In this document: positions 24,235 through 33,400 of the stretch, one piece after another
Position numbering within the stretch: position 1 is the first letter of the stretch
How the letters are laid out: each line of letters starts with the position of its first letter
Source: Lachnospiraceae bacterium
GTDB lineage: Bacteria; Bacillota; Clostridia; Lachnospirales; Lachnospiraceae
DNA: 34,383 nt
NCBI GenBank assembly: GCA_017633935.1
Contig: JAGBOJ010000056.1
Span: forward strand, 1 to 34,383
Reading direction: 5' to 3'
Position numbers and translations under genes: made by a program
The notes under the pieces: model-generated
Told to the model about the DNA's origin: nothing
Databases searched by the model: none
Seen by the model: only the letters and a program-made list of their open reading frames with translations

Positions 24235-26475
24235 TTGAATAATTCTTTTTGGATGCATGATCATCTGTCACAGAGTATTGTTTCCCGGAGAGTATTGACT
24301 TTCGAGTGCCGGAAGTCAGATGAATATATCGGTCAATATGATCTATCCGGAGGATCGCTTCTGGAAGAAGAGATTGTCAGCACGAGCGATACACAATTTG
24401 CAAGGCTGATGAAGCGATTTGGGAATACTGACTGGGTAAAAGAAGGACAGAAAAAATATCTTAAAAAGGTAGATGGGGTATGTCCGTTTTGTCATAAAGA
24501 ACTGGATCACCAGCATTTTGAGGAAGAACTTAAGGAATGTTTTGATGAAGAATATCAGGAAAGTATCAAAAACCTTGCGACATATAAGGCTGAATATGAT
24601 GGCTGGATGGATGCTGTGCTGGATGTGTTGGATAAGAATTCATCCACTAATTTTCCAAGATCAGATCTTAGTCTGTACAGTGAAAAATTAGAGCGGCTTA
24701 GAACGATAATACAAAACAATCAGAAGATTATACAGCAGAAAGTTGATAAGCCTGCTGAAAAGGTGGAACTTCAGGACACGGATACGCTTGTTGCAGAGCT
24801 TGATGATATTGTCTCCGAGATTAACAAGCTGATTATAGCCAATAATGAGGCTTATGATAAAAAGAAAGAAACAAAGGCTAATTGCGATAAACTGAGAGAT
24901 TTATACAGAGAGTTGCATCCTGAGGATTACAGAGATGTGCCGCCATTTGAGGATAGTTATGAAAGATATTGTAAGGAAAACGGAATAAATCTAAAGTCAG
25001 AGGAAATGATAATGACAGAGCATGACAAAAAATATTACCGAAGTCTTATAGATGAGCTCAAAAAGCTTCCCAAAGAGACTGAGTGGGCAGAATTCAAGGT
25101 AAACAATTTTGCTCCGAATGAGATTGGGGAGTATCTTTCCACGCTTTCAAACTCCGGAGCTTTGCATGAGAAAGAGACGGCGTATCTTTTGTATGGAGTT
25201 CATGATGAGACGCATGAGATTGTTGGTACAAAGTTTAAGCCGAAAGAGGCGAAAGTTGGAAACGAAGAGCTTGAAAACTGGCTCCTCACTCAACTGACGC
25301 CACGCATAGACTTCAAGTTTGTAGAGGTGTATACGGAGAAGGGACCTGTTGTAGTTGTTGAAATTCCTGTAGCCAAGATTCAGCCAACGGCATTTAAGGG
25401 CGTGGAATACATCAGGGTTGGTTCATATAGTAAAAAATTGAAAGATTTTCCGGAGAAAGAGCGGAAGTTGTGGCGCATGTTTGAAATCAGACCTTTTGAA
25501 ACCATGTCCGCAAAAGAAAATGTTGATTCGGAAACAATTACACGAATGCTGGATACAGGGGCGTTTTATACATTGATGTCATTGCCGGTTCCGAGTACAA
25601 GAGATGAGATTATACATGATTTTTCGGAGTATGGATTTATCAAGCGGATGGATAATGGAAATTATTCTATAACAAATATGGGCGCACTGCTATTTGCAAA
25701 AGACATCCGAGATTTTATATATTTGGAGAACAAGCGGATCCGTGTGATCAGATATAAAGGTAGTGGCAGAACAAACGCTATCAGGGATCAGTTTTTCTAT
25801 AAAGGCTATGCCGTAGGATTTGACGATATCGTGAACTATATCATGAGTATGCTTCCGCAGGAAGAGACGATTGAAACGGCACGGCGGGAGGAATTTATCA
25901 TGTTTCCTGAAAAGGCAGTCCGTGAAATGCTTGGGAATCTGATGATCCATCAGGATATGACGGCACGTGGACAGAGCCTTATGGTGGAAATCTTTGATGA
26001 GAGGATTGAGGCAACTAATCCTGGTTCTTTGCTGGTAGATGTAGACCGCATTATTGATACTGCACCTCATGCCCGGAATGAAAAGATGGCAGATTTTTTG
26101 AGACTGGTACATATTTGTGAGGTTCGTGGAAGTGGATTTGACCGTATGGAAGAGGGAATGTGTGATTGGAAGATCCCGGCTCCAAAGGTTGAGACCGGGG
26201 AGGATTTCTGCAGGACTATGTTCTTCTGGCATGAGTCATTAAGCAAATGGTCTAAAGAAGACAAGACTCGTACCTGCTATCTGTACGTGTGCTACTGTTA
26301 TGTGAACGGTATAGAGGTATCTAACGCTGTTTTAAGAGATAGATTTGGCATAACCGAGGTAAATAAGGCTATGGCATCAAGAATCATCAAGGATACAGTA
26401 GAAACCGGCAAGATTAAGCTGAAGGATCCTAATGCGGCGGTGAAAATGAGAAGATACGTTCCTTATTGGGCATAA
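24235..26475 (+). CDS. Chimera: AAA_13 (RloC-like) zinc-hook segment fused to Schlafen/AlbA_2 ATP-binding protein
   Basis: A 746-aa frame with two unrelated parts. Residues about 40-225 resemble the middle of AAA_13 proteins (RloC/PrrC type): FGNTDWVKEGQKKYL, the zinc-hook-like CPFC at 83-86, and coiled coils ending EINKLIIANNEAYDKKK. No Walker motif precedes it, so the ATPase halves are absent. From residue 260 a complete AlbA_2 protein follows: YYRSLIDELKKLPKETEWAE, YIRVGSYSKKL, then the ATP-binding GKB-like C-terminal region with MLGNLMIHQDM, IEATNPGSLL and EVRGSGFDRMEEGM. A ribosome site AGAGGA lies 8 nt before the ATG at 25012, probably the original start of the second gene. The TTG start at 24235 is weak. 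It is likely a deletion fusion of two defence- or mobile-element-type genes; whether the long form is made is unknown. Confidence 0.75.
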   Translation: MNNSFWMHDHLSQSIVSRRVLTFECRKSDEYIGQYDLSGGSLLEEEIVSTSDTQFARLMKRFGNTDWVKEGQKKYLKKVDGVCPFCHKELDHQHFEEELKECFDEEYQESIKNLATYKAEYDGWMDAVLDVLDKNSSTNFPRSDLSLYSEKLERLRTIIQNNQKIIQQKVDKPAEKVELQDTDTLVAELDDIVSEINKLIIANNEAYDKKKETKANCDKLRDLYRELHPEDYRDVPPFEDSYERYCKENGINLKSEEMIMTEHDKKYYRSLIDELKKLPKETEWAEFKVNNFAPNEIGEYLSTLSNSGALHEKETAYLLYGVHDETHEIVGTKFKPKEAKVGNEELENWLLTQLTPRIDFKFVEVYTEKGPVVVVEIPVAKIQPTAFKGVEYIRVGSYSKKLKDFPEKERKLWRMFEIRPFETMSAKENVDSETITRMLDTGAFYTLMSLPVPSTRDEIIHDFSEYGFIKRMDNGNYSITNMGALLFAKDIRDFIYLENKRIRVIRYKGSGRTNAIRDQFFYKGYAVGFDDIVNYIMSMLPQEETIETARREEFIMFPEKAVREMLGNLMIHQDMTARGQSLMVEIFDERIEATNPGSLLVDVDRIIDTAPHARNEKMADFLRLVHICEVRGSGFDRMEEGMCDWKIPAPKVETGEDFCRTMFFWHESLSKWSKEDKTRTCYLYVCYCYVNGIEVSNAVLRDRFGITEVNKAMASRIIKDTVETGKIKLKDPNAAVKMRRYVPYWA

Positions 26476-26476
26476 A

Positions 26477-26584
26477 TTTTCGTTGACGGGTCGTTGACGA
26501 TTTAAGGTATTTGGAATGAAAAAAAGCGGGGAAGCCCGTGATTATGGTAGATCTCTCATATACTTTTCGTTGACGGATTGTTGA
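26477..26584. repeat. Two direct repeats after the AlbA_2 gene
   Basis: TTTTCGTTGACGG occurs at 26477-26489 and 26564-26576, 87 nt apart. Each copy continues into a related GTTGA (GTCGTTGA and ATTGTTGA). The first copy lies 2 nt after the stop codon. They could be footprints of an inserted element or the duplicated end of a gene. The DNA between holds a short CGGG-GAAG-CCCG hairpin flanked by an A-run. Confidence 0.6.
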
Positions 26585-26640
26585 TTGAGGGCATTTATGC
26601 ACTCGCCGGGGGCAAAATTTGATAACAAAGAGACAAAGAC

Positions 26641-26672
26641 AGCGGCTTCCGGCGATAAAACCGGGAGCCGCT
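26641..26672. other. Stable GC-rich hairpin
   Basis: AGCGGCTTCCGG and CCGGGAGCCGCT form a 12-bp stem with one G-T pair around CGATAAAA. Neither side carries a clear T-run, so a terminator role is uncertain. It stands between the AlbA_2 gene and the recombinase-like remnant. Confidence 0.6.
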
Positions 26673-26676
26673 TTGA

Positions 26677-27240
26677 GGTCAGTCCTTCTTATACCGGAAC
26701 GAGCTGCTTTCACGCTTGCAGTATCGTTCTTCGCGAGACCAGCTGATTCATTGCGTCAGTTTCGCAGCCTTCCTTAAGAACAAAGGGATTTTCCGTGCAC
26801 AGGACATATCAGCCGAATTGATTTCAAAGTATCATACTTATGCTGAAACCGTCGGAGATACATACATCTGCCTGTATTCAGTCCGGTTCTTTTTGGGATT
26901 TCTTGCCGAACAAGGTGTTATAGCCGGTCACATTCCATTCGTCCTTACATCACCGCTTCAGGCAAAGGCTGCAGGTTATGCAATCAGACGATTTTCAGAT
27001 GAGATCTCTGCATTTGAAGAGAATGGTATCGAGGCTGATGAATACTGGAAGATGGCTAATTCTCTCATTGGTGTCCTTCGTGAAAAGTACCACCATAATG
27101 AAGATGTCACGCGTAACAACTATCTCATGTATTATCAGATGTTCTATATCTTCATGAAGGAGTTTTCGTGTATTCGTGCCACAGATTCTCTAAACATATT
27201 TACAAAGCAACCCAAACCATATACGGTGGTATTTTGGTGA
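26677..27240 (+). pseudogene. Recombinase-like N-terminal fragment
   Basis: An open frame from the TGA at 26674 to 27240. The stretch SRDQLIHCVSFAAFLKNKGI, then the AQDISAELISKYHTY and YSVRFFLGFLAEQGVIAGHI parts, resembles the N-terminal SAM-like domain of tyrosine recombinases. No catalytic R, H-x-x-R or Y segment follows. The only candidate starts are weak (TTG at 26716) with no ribosome site. The final 40 nt run into the tail of the opposite-strand ATPase gene, so the end is probably random. I read it as a degraded integrase that once helped move this region. Confidence 0.35.
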
Positions 27241-28558
27241 TGTTATCTTCTGCGCTGAAAATTTTGGGGTGTATGATCATTTGATTATCTACTTTTTTTC
27301 CAAATACTTCTTTGAATCTTTTCAGAGATTTTGTCGTATAATTCTTTGAAGATTTTACCTCTATCGGATTCACCTTGTAATTGGTTTTGCTTTCATTGGA
27401 GAGCAGGAAATCTGTCTCTATATCGTTTCTGTGTTTTTCCTGATTGTATCTTGTATAGAAATATAGTTTTTTCCCTTTTGATACAAGCATCTGTGCAATC
27501 ATATTTTCATATAACATGCCCTCGTTTAATGACAATTTCCCATTCATGATCTGTTTATATAATTCCTGATTTGCAAGTTCGTTTTCACTGAATGCAAGAC
27601 TGACCAATAATCCGGTGTCTCCCATGTAACACTTTACAAATGCATCATTTTTGTTGAGAGCCAGACCCACATTAGGATCATTACATTTATAACACAGGTT
27701 ACATATCATGGAGTCATCCAACCAGAAGAAAGGTTCGTCATATCTATCCGGGTCATAATTATCAGAAATACTGCTAAGTATTACTCGCTTTTCATGCGAT
27801 GATAGATATCCGGGAATATTCTCAAATATGGCTGATACTTTCGATTTATATTTCTTTGCGGATTTTTTTATATCATCTCTGTACAGATCCAAAATATCCC
27901 TTTTTTCAATATCTGCTGCAGCAAAATCTCTTCCATTCTTTAAGAACGCAATAACCGGTTGCGGCATACCGCCGACAAGCATGTATTCTTTGAAAAGATG
28001 CATAGCTTTAATATGCATTTTGTTATCAAGAGGTATTCTCTTTTCCCAGCAATCAGAAATGTATTCCATTAACAATTCTTCATCCATGAAACGCAGGAAC
28101 TCCTGAAAGTTGAGAGGATACATTTTAATCTTACGTTCTTCGGATGGAAGAGTTATTCCTTCGACATTTTCCTTTATAGAAATAAGGGATCCGGTTTCGA
28201 TGTAATCATATCTTCCGTCCTTGACGAGATACTTGATGGATTCTCTTGCTTTTGGGCATTTTTGTACTTCATCAAATATTATCAGTGATTCGCGTGGATA
28301 TAGTCTTGTGTTGTATTCAAGCGATATCGTCTGAAAGAAAATATCGAGGTTGTTCATATCATCAAAAAGATTTATGATTTTCCTGCTTGCTTTGTTAAAA
28401 TCTATCATTATGTATGATTTATATTCATTTTTACCGAATATTTCGACTATCGTAGACTTACCAATTCGACGGGCTCCTTCTATCAGCAGAGCCTTTGTTC
28501 CGGTCGTATTGTTTTTCCAGTTCAGAATATAGTCATAGATGTCTCTTTGTATTTCCAT
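27200..28558 (-). CDS. AAA_14 ATPase with DUF4143 domain (copy A)
   Basis: A 452-aa protein from the ATG at 28558 (MEIQRDIYDYILNW), which has AGGAGG 7 nt upstream; the frame is open to 28621 but without support. Walker A is GARRIGKST, Walker B is SLIIFDEVQKCP, and the sensor region reads YIETGSLISIKENVEG. The C-terminal DUF4143 domain carries the nuclease-like pattern DIETDFLL ... PIEVKSS (D then ExK). Such proteins are common in gut anaerobes; their role is unknown. It is a distant paralogue of the gene at 28863, placed back to back with it. Confidence 0.88.
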   Translation of the reverse strand: MEIQRDIYDYILNWKNNTTGTKALLIEGARRIGKSTIVEIFGKNEYKSYIMIDFNKASRKIINLFDDMNNLDIFFQTISLEYNTRLYPRESLIIFDEVQKCPKARESIKYLVKDGRYDYIETGSLISIKENVEGITLPSEERKIKMYPLNFQEFLRFMDEELLMEYISDCWEKRIPLDNKMHIKAMHLFKEYMLVGGMPQPVIAFLKNGRDFAAADIEKRDILDLYRDDIKKSAKKYKSKVSAIFENIPGYLSSHEKRVILSSISDNYDPDRYDEPFFWLDDSMICNLCYKCNDPNVGLALNKNDAFVKCYMGDTGLLVSLAFSENELANQELYKQIMNGKLSLNEGMLYENMIAQMLVSKGKKLYFYTRYNQEKHRNDIETDFLLSNESKTNYKVNPIEVKSSKNYTTKSLKRFKEVFGKKVDNQMIIHPKIFSAEDNITKIPPYMVWVAL

Positions 28559-28591
28559 TGCTTTCCTCCTCGAAGCTGCGGATTTATAAGG

Positions 28592-28621
28592 ATTATACAC
28601 CATAGCATCTAAAAAGCGCAA
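28592..28621 (-). promoter_or_regulatory. Probable promoter of ATPase copy A
   Basis: On the minus strand TATAAT is perfect (28592-28597), with TTGCGC 18 nt upstream (28616-28621) as a weak -35. The -35 falls inside one of two direct repeats, so a bound protein there would block it. Confidence 0.5.
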
Positions 28622-28659
28622 TGTATATATGTAACAAGATATAATAAAAGCGCAATGTA
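28612..28659. repeat. Two direct repeats at the copy A promoter
   Basis: AAAAGCGCAATGTA occurs at 28612-28625 and 28646-28659, exact over 14 nt and 34 nt apart. Spacing of about three helical turns puts both on one face of the DNA. The inner copy overlaps the -35 of ATPase copy A. Confidence 0.8.
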
Positions 28660-28744
28660 AATCGACATGAAAATACTATAAAAACACAGAGTATAGCACA
28701 AGGTACCAGTTTAGGTACAGTCTATTTTAAAAAATGTAAAAACT

Positions 28745-28824
28745 TTCAAAAATGACAATAAGTACCTATAATTACCGTTGAAAATTGACAAAGATCAAAG
28801 GGACTATCCCTTGAAAAATGACAA
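28745..28824. repeat. Three phased direct repeats before ATPase copy B
   Basis: TTCAAAAATGACAA (28745-28758), TTGAAAATTGACAA (28778-28791) and TTGAAAAATGACAA (28811-28824) start exactly 33 nt apart each time, while the DNA between them is unrelated. The last copy contains the -35 of the copy B promoter. This fits a set of binding sites for a regulator, possibly one of the encoded ATPases. Confidence 0.85.
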
Positions 28825-28839
28825 CCTCCGACATATAAT
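28811..28839 (+). promoter_or_regulatory. Promoter of ATPase copy B
   Basis: TTGAAA (28811-28816), exactly 17 nt, TATAAT (28834-28839). The expected start is near 28846, leaving a leader of about 17 nt. Confidence 0.75.
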
Positions 28840-28855
28840 AAGTATATATCGGAGG
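28825..28855. promoter_or_regulatory. Operator-like palindrome over -10 and ribosome site
   Basis: CCTCCGA and TCGGAGG are perfect inverse arms; inside a single C/A mismatch lie ATATA and TATAT around ATAAG. The palindrome covers the -10, the predicted start and the GGAGG ribosome site of copy B. Because transcription should begin inside it, it is more likely a DNA operator than an RNA hairpin; from an upstream transcript it would hide the ribosome site. Confidence 0.7.
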
Positions 28856-28862
28856 TTTTATT

Positions 28863-30266
28863 ATGCTTAAAAGGGATATTTGGGACAGACTGAAGGAATG
28901 GAAAAACCGTGATCATCATCCGCTGGTGATAAAGGGGCTGAGACAGACCGGAAAAACCTACATAGTAAGAGAATTCGGTAAAGAGTTGTATGAGAACTGT
29001 GTCTATATAGATCTTCGTTCCAACAGGAGCATACATGCGGCTTTTGAGGGAGATTTTGATGTGGATATGATGGTGATGTCAATTTCGGCAATTGATACTT
29101 CAGCCAGATTCATTCCCGGAAAAACACTGATAATACTGGATGAGATACAAGATTGCCCCAATGCAAGAAGCTCGCTTAAATATTGGGATATGGACGGGAG
29201 ATATGATGTCATCGCTACCGGAAGTTTTCTGGGCGTTAAGGGATTCAGGGAACCGTACAGGCGCGGGATACCGGTCGGTTATGAGGATCACATGACCATG
29301 TATCCGCTGTCTTTTTGTGAATTTATTTCGAATGCAGGTTTGTCAGAGGAGATAATGGAATATCTGAGAAAATCCGTTGAAGAGCATGTGACGATAGAAA
29401 AAACGATACATGAAAAGATCAGAACTCTGTATCTTCAGTATCTCATAGTCGGGGGGATGCCCGAGGCAGTAAAGATCTTTTTTGATACTCATGATATTAA
29501 TGCTGTCAGGAGCGTTCAGGAAAATATCCTGTCCTCAATCAGAGATGATTTCGGAAGATATAAGGATGCAAAAGGAGACGATCGTGTAAATGAAGTGCTG
29601 AAACTTCGGGCAGAGGCGTGTCTTGATTCTATGCCGGCACAACTGTCAAAGGAATATAAAAAATTTAAGTACAGTCTGGTCAATGCAAAGGGTCATTCGC
29701 AGGAAAAGGCAGACGGGCTGAGATATCTCGAAGATGTTGGACTTGTTATACGCGCTTACAATACAAATCAAATATCTTATCCACTTGAGGGAGTGAAGAT
29801 AGATACAGAATTCAAAGTATTTTTTATAGACACAGGATTGCTGATATCACAGCTTGGAGCGGATGTGGCACAAAAGATCCTCTCGGGAGACATCAGCTCC
29901 TACAAGGGAGCGATCGCTGAAAATATGATTGCTTCGGCTTTTTCCATAAACGAAATATGTTTGTATTATTTTCATGCACCCAGCGGATCTCCGGAACTCG
30001 ATTTTCTGTTTGAAAAAGAATCTGAGGTCAGTATAGTCGAATGCAAGGCTACCAACAACCGGGCTACGAGTATGAAATATGTGATAGCACATCCCGAAAA
30101 ATACGGTTCACACCGGGCTGTCAAATTTTCGGATACCAATATGGGACAGGGAGAAGGATTTGATACATATCCTCTTTACGCCGCAGCTTTTATGAATCCG
30201 AAAAAAAACGTGAATAGATTGCCTGTAGTGGACCTGAGCGATCTGAAAGCGCCGACGATTCAATAA
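28863..30266 (+). CDS. AAA_14 ATPase with DUF4143 domain (copy B)
   Basis: A 467-aa protein. Walker A is GLRQTGKTYI at about 25-34, Walker B is TLIILDEIQDCPNARSS, then DVIATGSFLGVK, MYPLSFCEFI and YLIVGGMPEAV, all AAA_14 signatures. The DUF4143 domain ends with SGSPELDFLFEKES and SIVECKATN, again a D...ExK nuclease-like pattern. GGAGG lies 7 nt before the ATG. It shares architecture but limited sequence with copy A, so the pair is not a recent duplication. It is followed by a strong terminator. Confidence 0.9.
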   Translation: MLKRDIWDRLKEWKNRDHHPLVIKGLRQTGKTYIVREFGKELYENCVYIDLRSNRSIHAAFEGDFDVDMMVMSISAIDTSARFIPGKTLIILDEIQDCPNARSSLKYWDMDGRYDVIATGSFLGVKGFREPYRRGIPVGYEDHMTMYPLSFCEFISNAGLSEEIMEYLRKSVEEHVTIEKTIHEKIRTLYLQYLIVGGMPEAVKIFFDTHDINAVRSVQENILSSIRDDFGRYKDAKGDDRVNEVLKLRAEACLDSMPAQLSKEYKKFKYSLVNAKGHSQEKADGLRYLEDVGLVIRAYNTNQISYPLEGVKIDTEFKVFFIDTGLLISQLGADVAQKILSGDISSYKGAIAENMIASAFSINEICLYYFHAPSGSPELDFLFEKESEVSIVECKATNNRATSMKYVIAHPEKYGSHRAVKFSDTNMGQGEGFDTYPLYAAAFMNPKKNVNRLPVVDLSDLKAPTIQ

Positions 30267-30344
30267 AAACCGGCACTACCTGTTCCGGGGATATATGTTT
30301 TGCCGACATTGTTACGAAAACCTGCCCCTTAGTACGTATTCAGA

Positions 30345-30374
30345 CCACCCTGTATGTAGTATCATGCAGGGTGG
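30345..30374 (+). terminator. Terminator after ATPase copy B
   Basis: CCACCCTGTATG and CATGCAGGGTGG form a 12-bp stem with one G-T pair around TAGTAT, followed by ATTAATTTTTAAAT. It separates the ATPase from the surface protein gene. Confidence 0.85.
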
Positions 30375-30414
30375 ATTAATTTTTAAATATACGGTGAGTC
30401 ACAGGAGGAGAGCC

Positions 30415-33400
30415 ATGATTAAAAACAAAATGTTAAAGAGGATCCTTGCTTTTGCACTCTGCACGTTGCTTTTTGCGGGTATGACACCCGAAAGCCTGCT
30501 TGCAGCAGAAGCGGGCGAAAGCACGGAGGAGTCTGCAGGCATATCCGGAAACGAAGCGGTGCAGGAGCCGGTTTCCGATAATAAGACCGACCCGGATACC
30601 GGCAAAGTATCACCCGGTGACGAAGGCGAAGGCATGGCACCTTCTGAAAATGAGGGAACAGAACCGGTGGAAGACCCTTCCGGGATACCGGAAGAAACCC
30701 TGCCGACGGAGACTGTGTCCGGGGACGAAGCGGAGGGGACCGTGTCGGAGGATGATATAGGCGAAGCTGTATCCGGCAATGAGATTCCCGAAACTGTTTC
30801 GGAAAATGAGACGGAGGAGCCGGCGGGAAATCCCGGAACCTGGGCAAACGTCATAAAAGTAGCCTTAGATAACGGCGACATATATCATGGTGGAGCAGAT
30901 GCGCCAAGCGGTGTCAGCTACGATGCAAATACACACACTCTTACGCTTGATAATTTTAAAAATGAGCGTGGATATATCAAGGAAGGATTGTACAGCTATA
31001 GCGGAATCTATGCAAATGGTGACCTGATCATTGAGGTAAAGGGTGATTGTGTCGTTAAACCAAAGCCTGAAAATGCCGGATTAGGGGGGCAGACAGGGAT
31101 CGATGTTTTGGGTAACCTGACCATACGTAATGTGAACGGATCTGACGGGTATCTCACAGTTCATGCAAACGAGGGAGATAAAATAGGTACCCGAACAGTT
31201 ACGGAGGGAATATTTGCGCAGGGAAACCTGACCATAGAGAAAAACGGGGATAACACCATAACAGTCTCCGCTACCTCGGGATATTCAGAGGGATGGCGGG
31301 AAATGTACAATCTCAACGATGATTCACGAGGAATACATTGCTATGGAAACCTGGTAATAGACGGCAAAGGGACCAAAGGAGGTGCCACTGTCATTGGCCA
31401 GAACGAAAACAATCTTTACGGTGTTTCCTACGGAATCAGTTCGCTGAAGGATATTGAAATAAAGGACGGAGCAAAAGTTATCGCAAAGGGCAGCAAAGGA
31501 GATAAGGCGGGAAGGGAATCCTACGGATTATATGCAGTAAACAGCATTAAGGTCAGCGGCGAAAAAACGATCGTCGAAGCCTACGGGGGGACCATCAGCA
31601 GTTTTGGAGACAGAACGAAAGAATCTAATTCTGACAATATCTCTTATGGGATTATGGTGGGGACGTACACTTTTGATTATTACGGAACGCCCGGTTCCAT
31701 CAACATAGAAGGAGGGACCGTTACGGCAAAAGGCGGCGGGACTTCAGAATATCACAAAGATCCCAAAGAAAACGGGCAGCGTGTCAGAAGTATCGGTCTG
31801 TACACAAATGATCTCAGCATCGGGAATGCTTTAGTAATAACCGAAGGTGCGGATCCGAACCCCGGGTTAAGCTACGGTACCTATATCAAAGCAGATAAAG
31901 CAGTTAATCTGTCCGTAAGATACGGGAAACTGACGGGAAAAGGCTATACAGGTGCCATTGTCTGCTCGCGTTCGATCAATTACGATACCCCGATCCTGGA
32001 GGGAAGTACATCCTACAGCGGAAGTTTACCTGTTCTGAAGGATGACTACGACAATTCATGGAAATATGCAACGATGGATGCAAAAAGAGTCGTTATCGAT
32101 ATAGATGACTGGACCTATGGAGATACGCCGAAAACTCCTTTGGTACACAATCTGAACAAATACGGGGACGGAACTGTTACGGCAACCTGCGGATTCACTG
32201 TGGCTGATCCGACAAATGCGGGCACCTACAGAGCTTATGCAAACCTCAGCAATGGACTGACAGGTTATAAAATCTTCAACATACTGCCCAGAAACATATC
32301 TGATGCAGTGATAACCTTTGGGACTCAGAAAGAATATAACGGTTCGTCACAGGAAGCAGTGATCACATCCGTAAAATGCGGAGGAAAAACTCTTGCTAAG
32401 GGGACGGATTACAAGATCATAGATGGCGGTACTGCTGTTGATGTAGGGGATACCCTGCTCACTATACAGGGCATGGGAAACTACAAGGGAACAAAGAGCG
32501 GAGCATGGTCGCTTCAGAAGGGGACATTACAATATACCGATTTCACCGGAATGGAAAAAGATAAAACCGTAACATATAACGGAAACTATCAATCGGTTAA
32601 GACGCCCGTTAAGGATGGCACAGGTAATATCACGATGTGGTACATAAAAAACGGAAAAAGAAATAACAGGGTTAAAGAACCTGGAACATACTGGGTTAAA
32701 TTTGATGTAGAAGAAAGTGCAAATTATAAGGCTGCAACTGATATCAGCTACGGAGATCACAGTAAATATGAAGACAGGTTTATTATAGTAAAAAAATCCG
32801 GTGAGCCTGTCAGTCCTATTCCGACTGCGCGTGTAAAAAAGGGAAAGACAGTAAACCTTATGGATAATGTGGCAGGAGTTGCGGGAGAACCACGGTTTGC
32901 AATAGATACAGATTCTACAGGGGGAGGGTGTAGTGTTGTAAAGAATACAGGAATATTTACGGCAGGAGACAGCACGGGAACATGCAGGGTGAAAGTATGG
33001 ACAACAACTAGCGATTATTATAGTGGATGGTCACAAAGTAACCCAAAGTTCATAATTGTAACAGTGGATGAAAAAGAATCCGCACCGCTTTCTGTCACGC
33101 AGGCTGACAAAATCTATGGTTCTGAACTTGCAGATCCTGTATATAATACAGGCATTTCCTGGCAGGCCGGGTCTCCGGTTATCAAGTATTCCGGAACAAA
33201 ATATGACGGTACTGCTTATGATGAAACAACAACAAAACCCACTGATGCGGGAAATTATTATGTCAGGGTAACAGGAGAGGATTCAGATTATATATACTCC
33301 GGAAGTGCGGCATTTAAGATCGATCCAAAGACTATTGCGGGAGCAGCGTTTACCTTTGGGGAGCAGGAAACTTATAACGGATCAGTAAAAGATGTAAAAA

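Noticed and set aside
25690..26232. 180-codon minus-strand open frame inside the AlbA_2 gene
   Set aside because: Antisense to a well-conserved AlbA_2 C-terminal region; no recognisable protein.
28745..28824. CRISPR-like or plasmid iteron array before the ATPase gene
   Set aside because: Only three 14-nt repeats with 19-nt gaps inside a promoter and no cas or rep gene; better read as regulator sites.
30399..30881. 160-codon minus-strand open frame opposite the surface protein start
   Set aside because: Ser/Pro-rich shadow of the acidic repeat linker on the plus strand; the signal peptide, ribosome site and long frame are on the plus strand.
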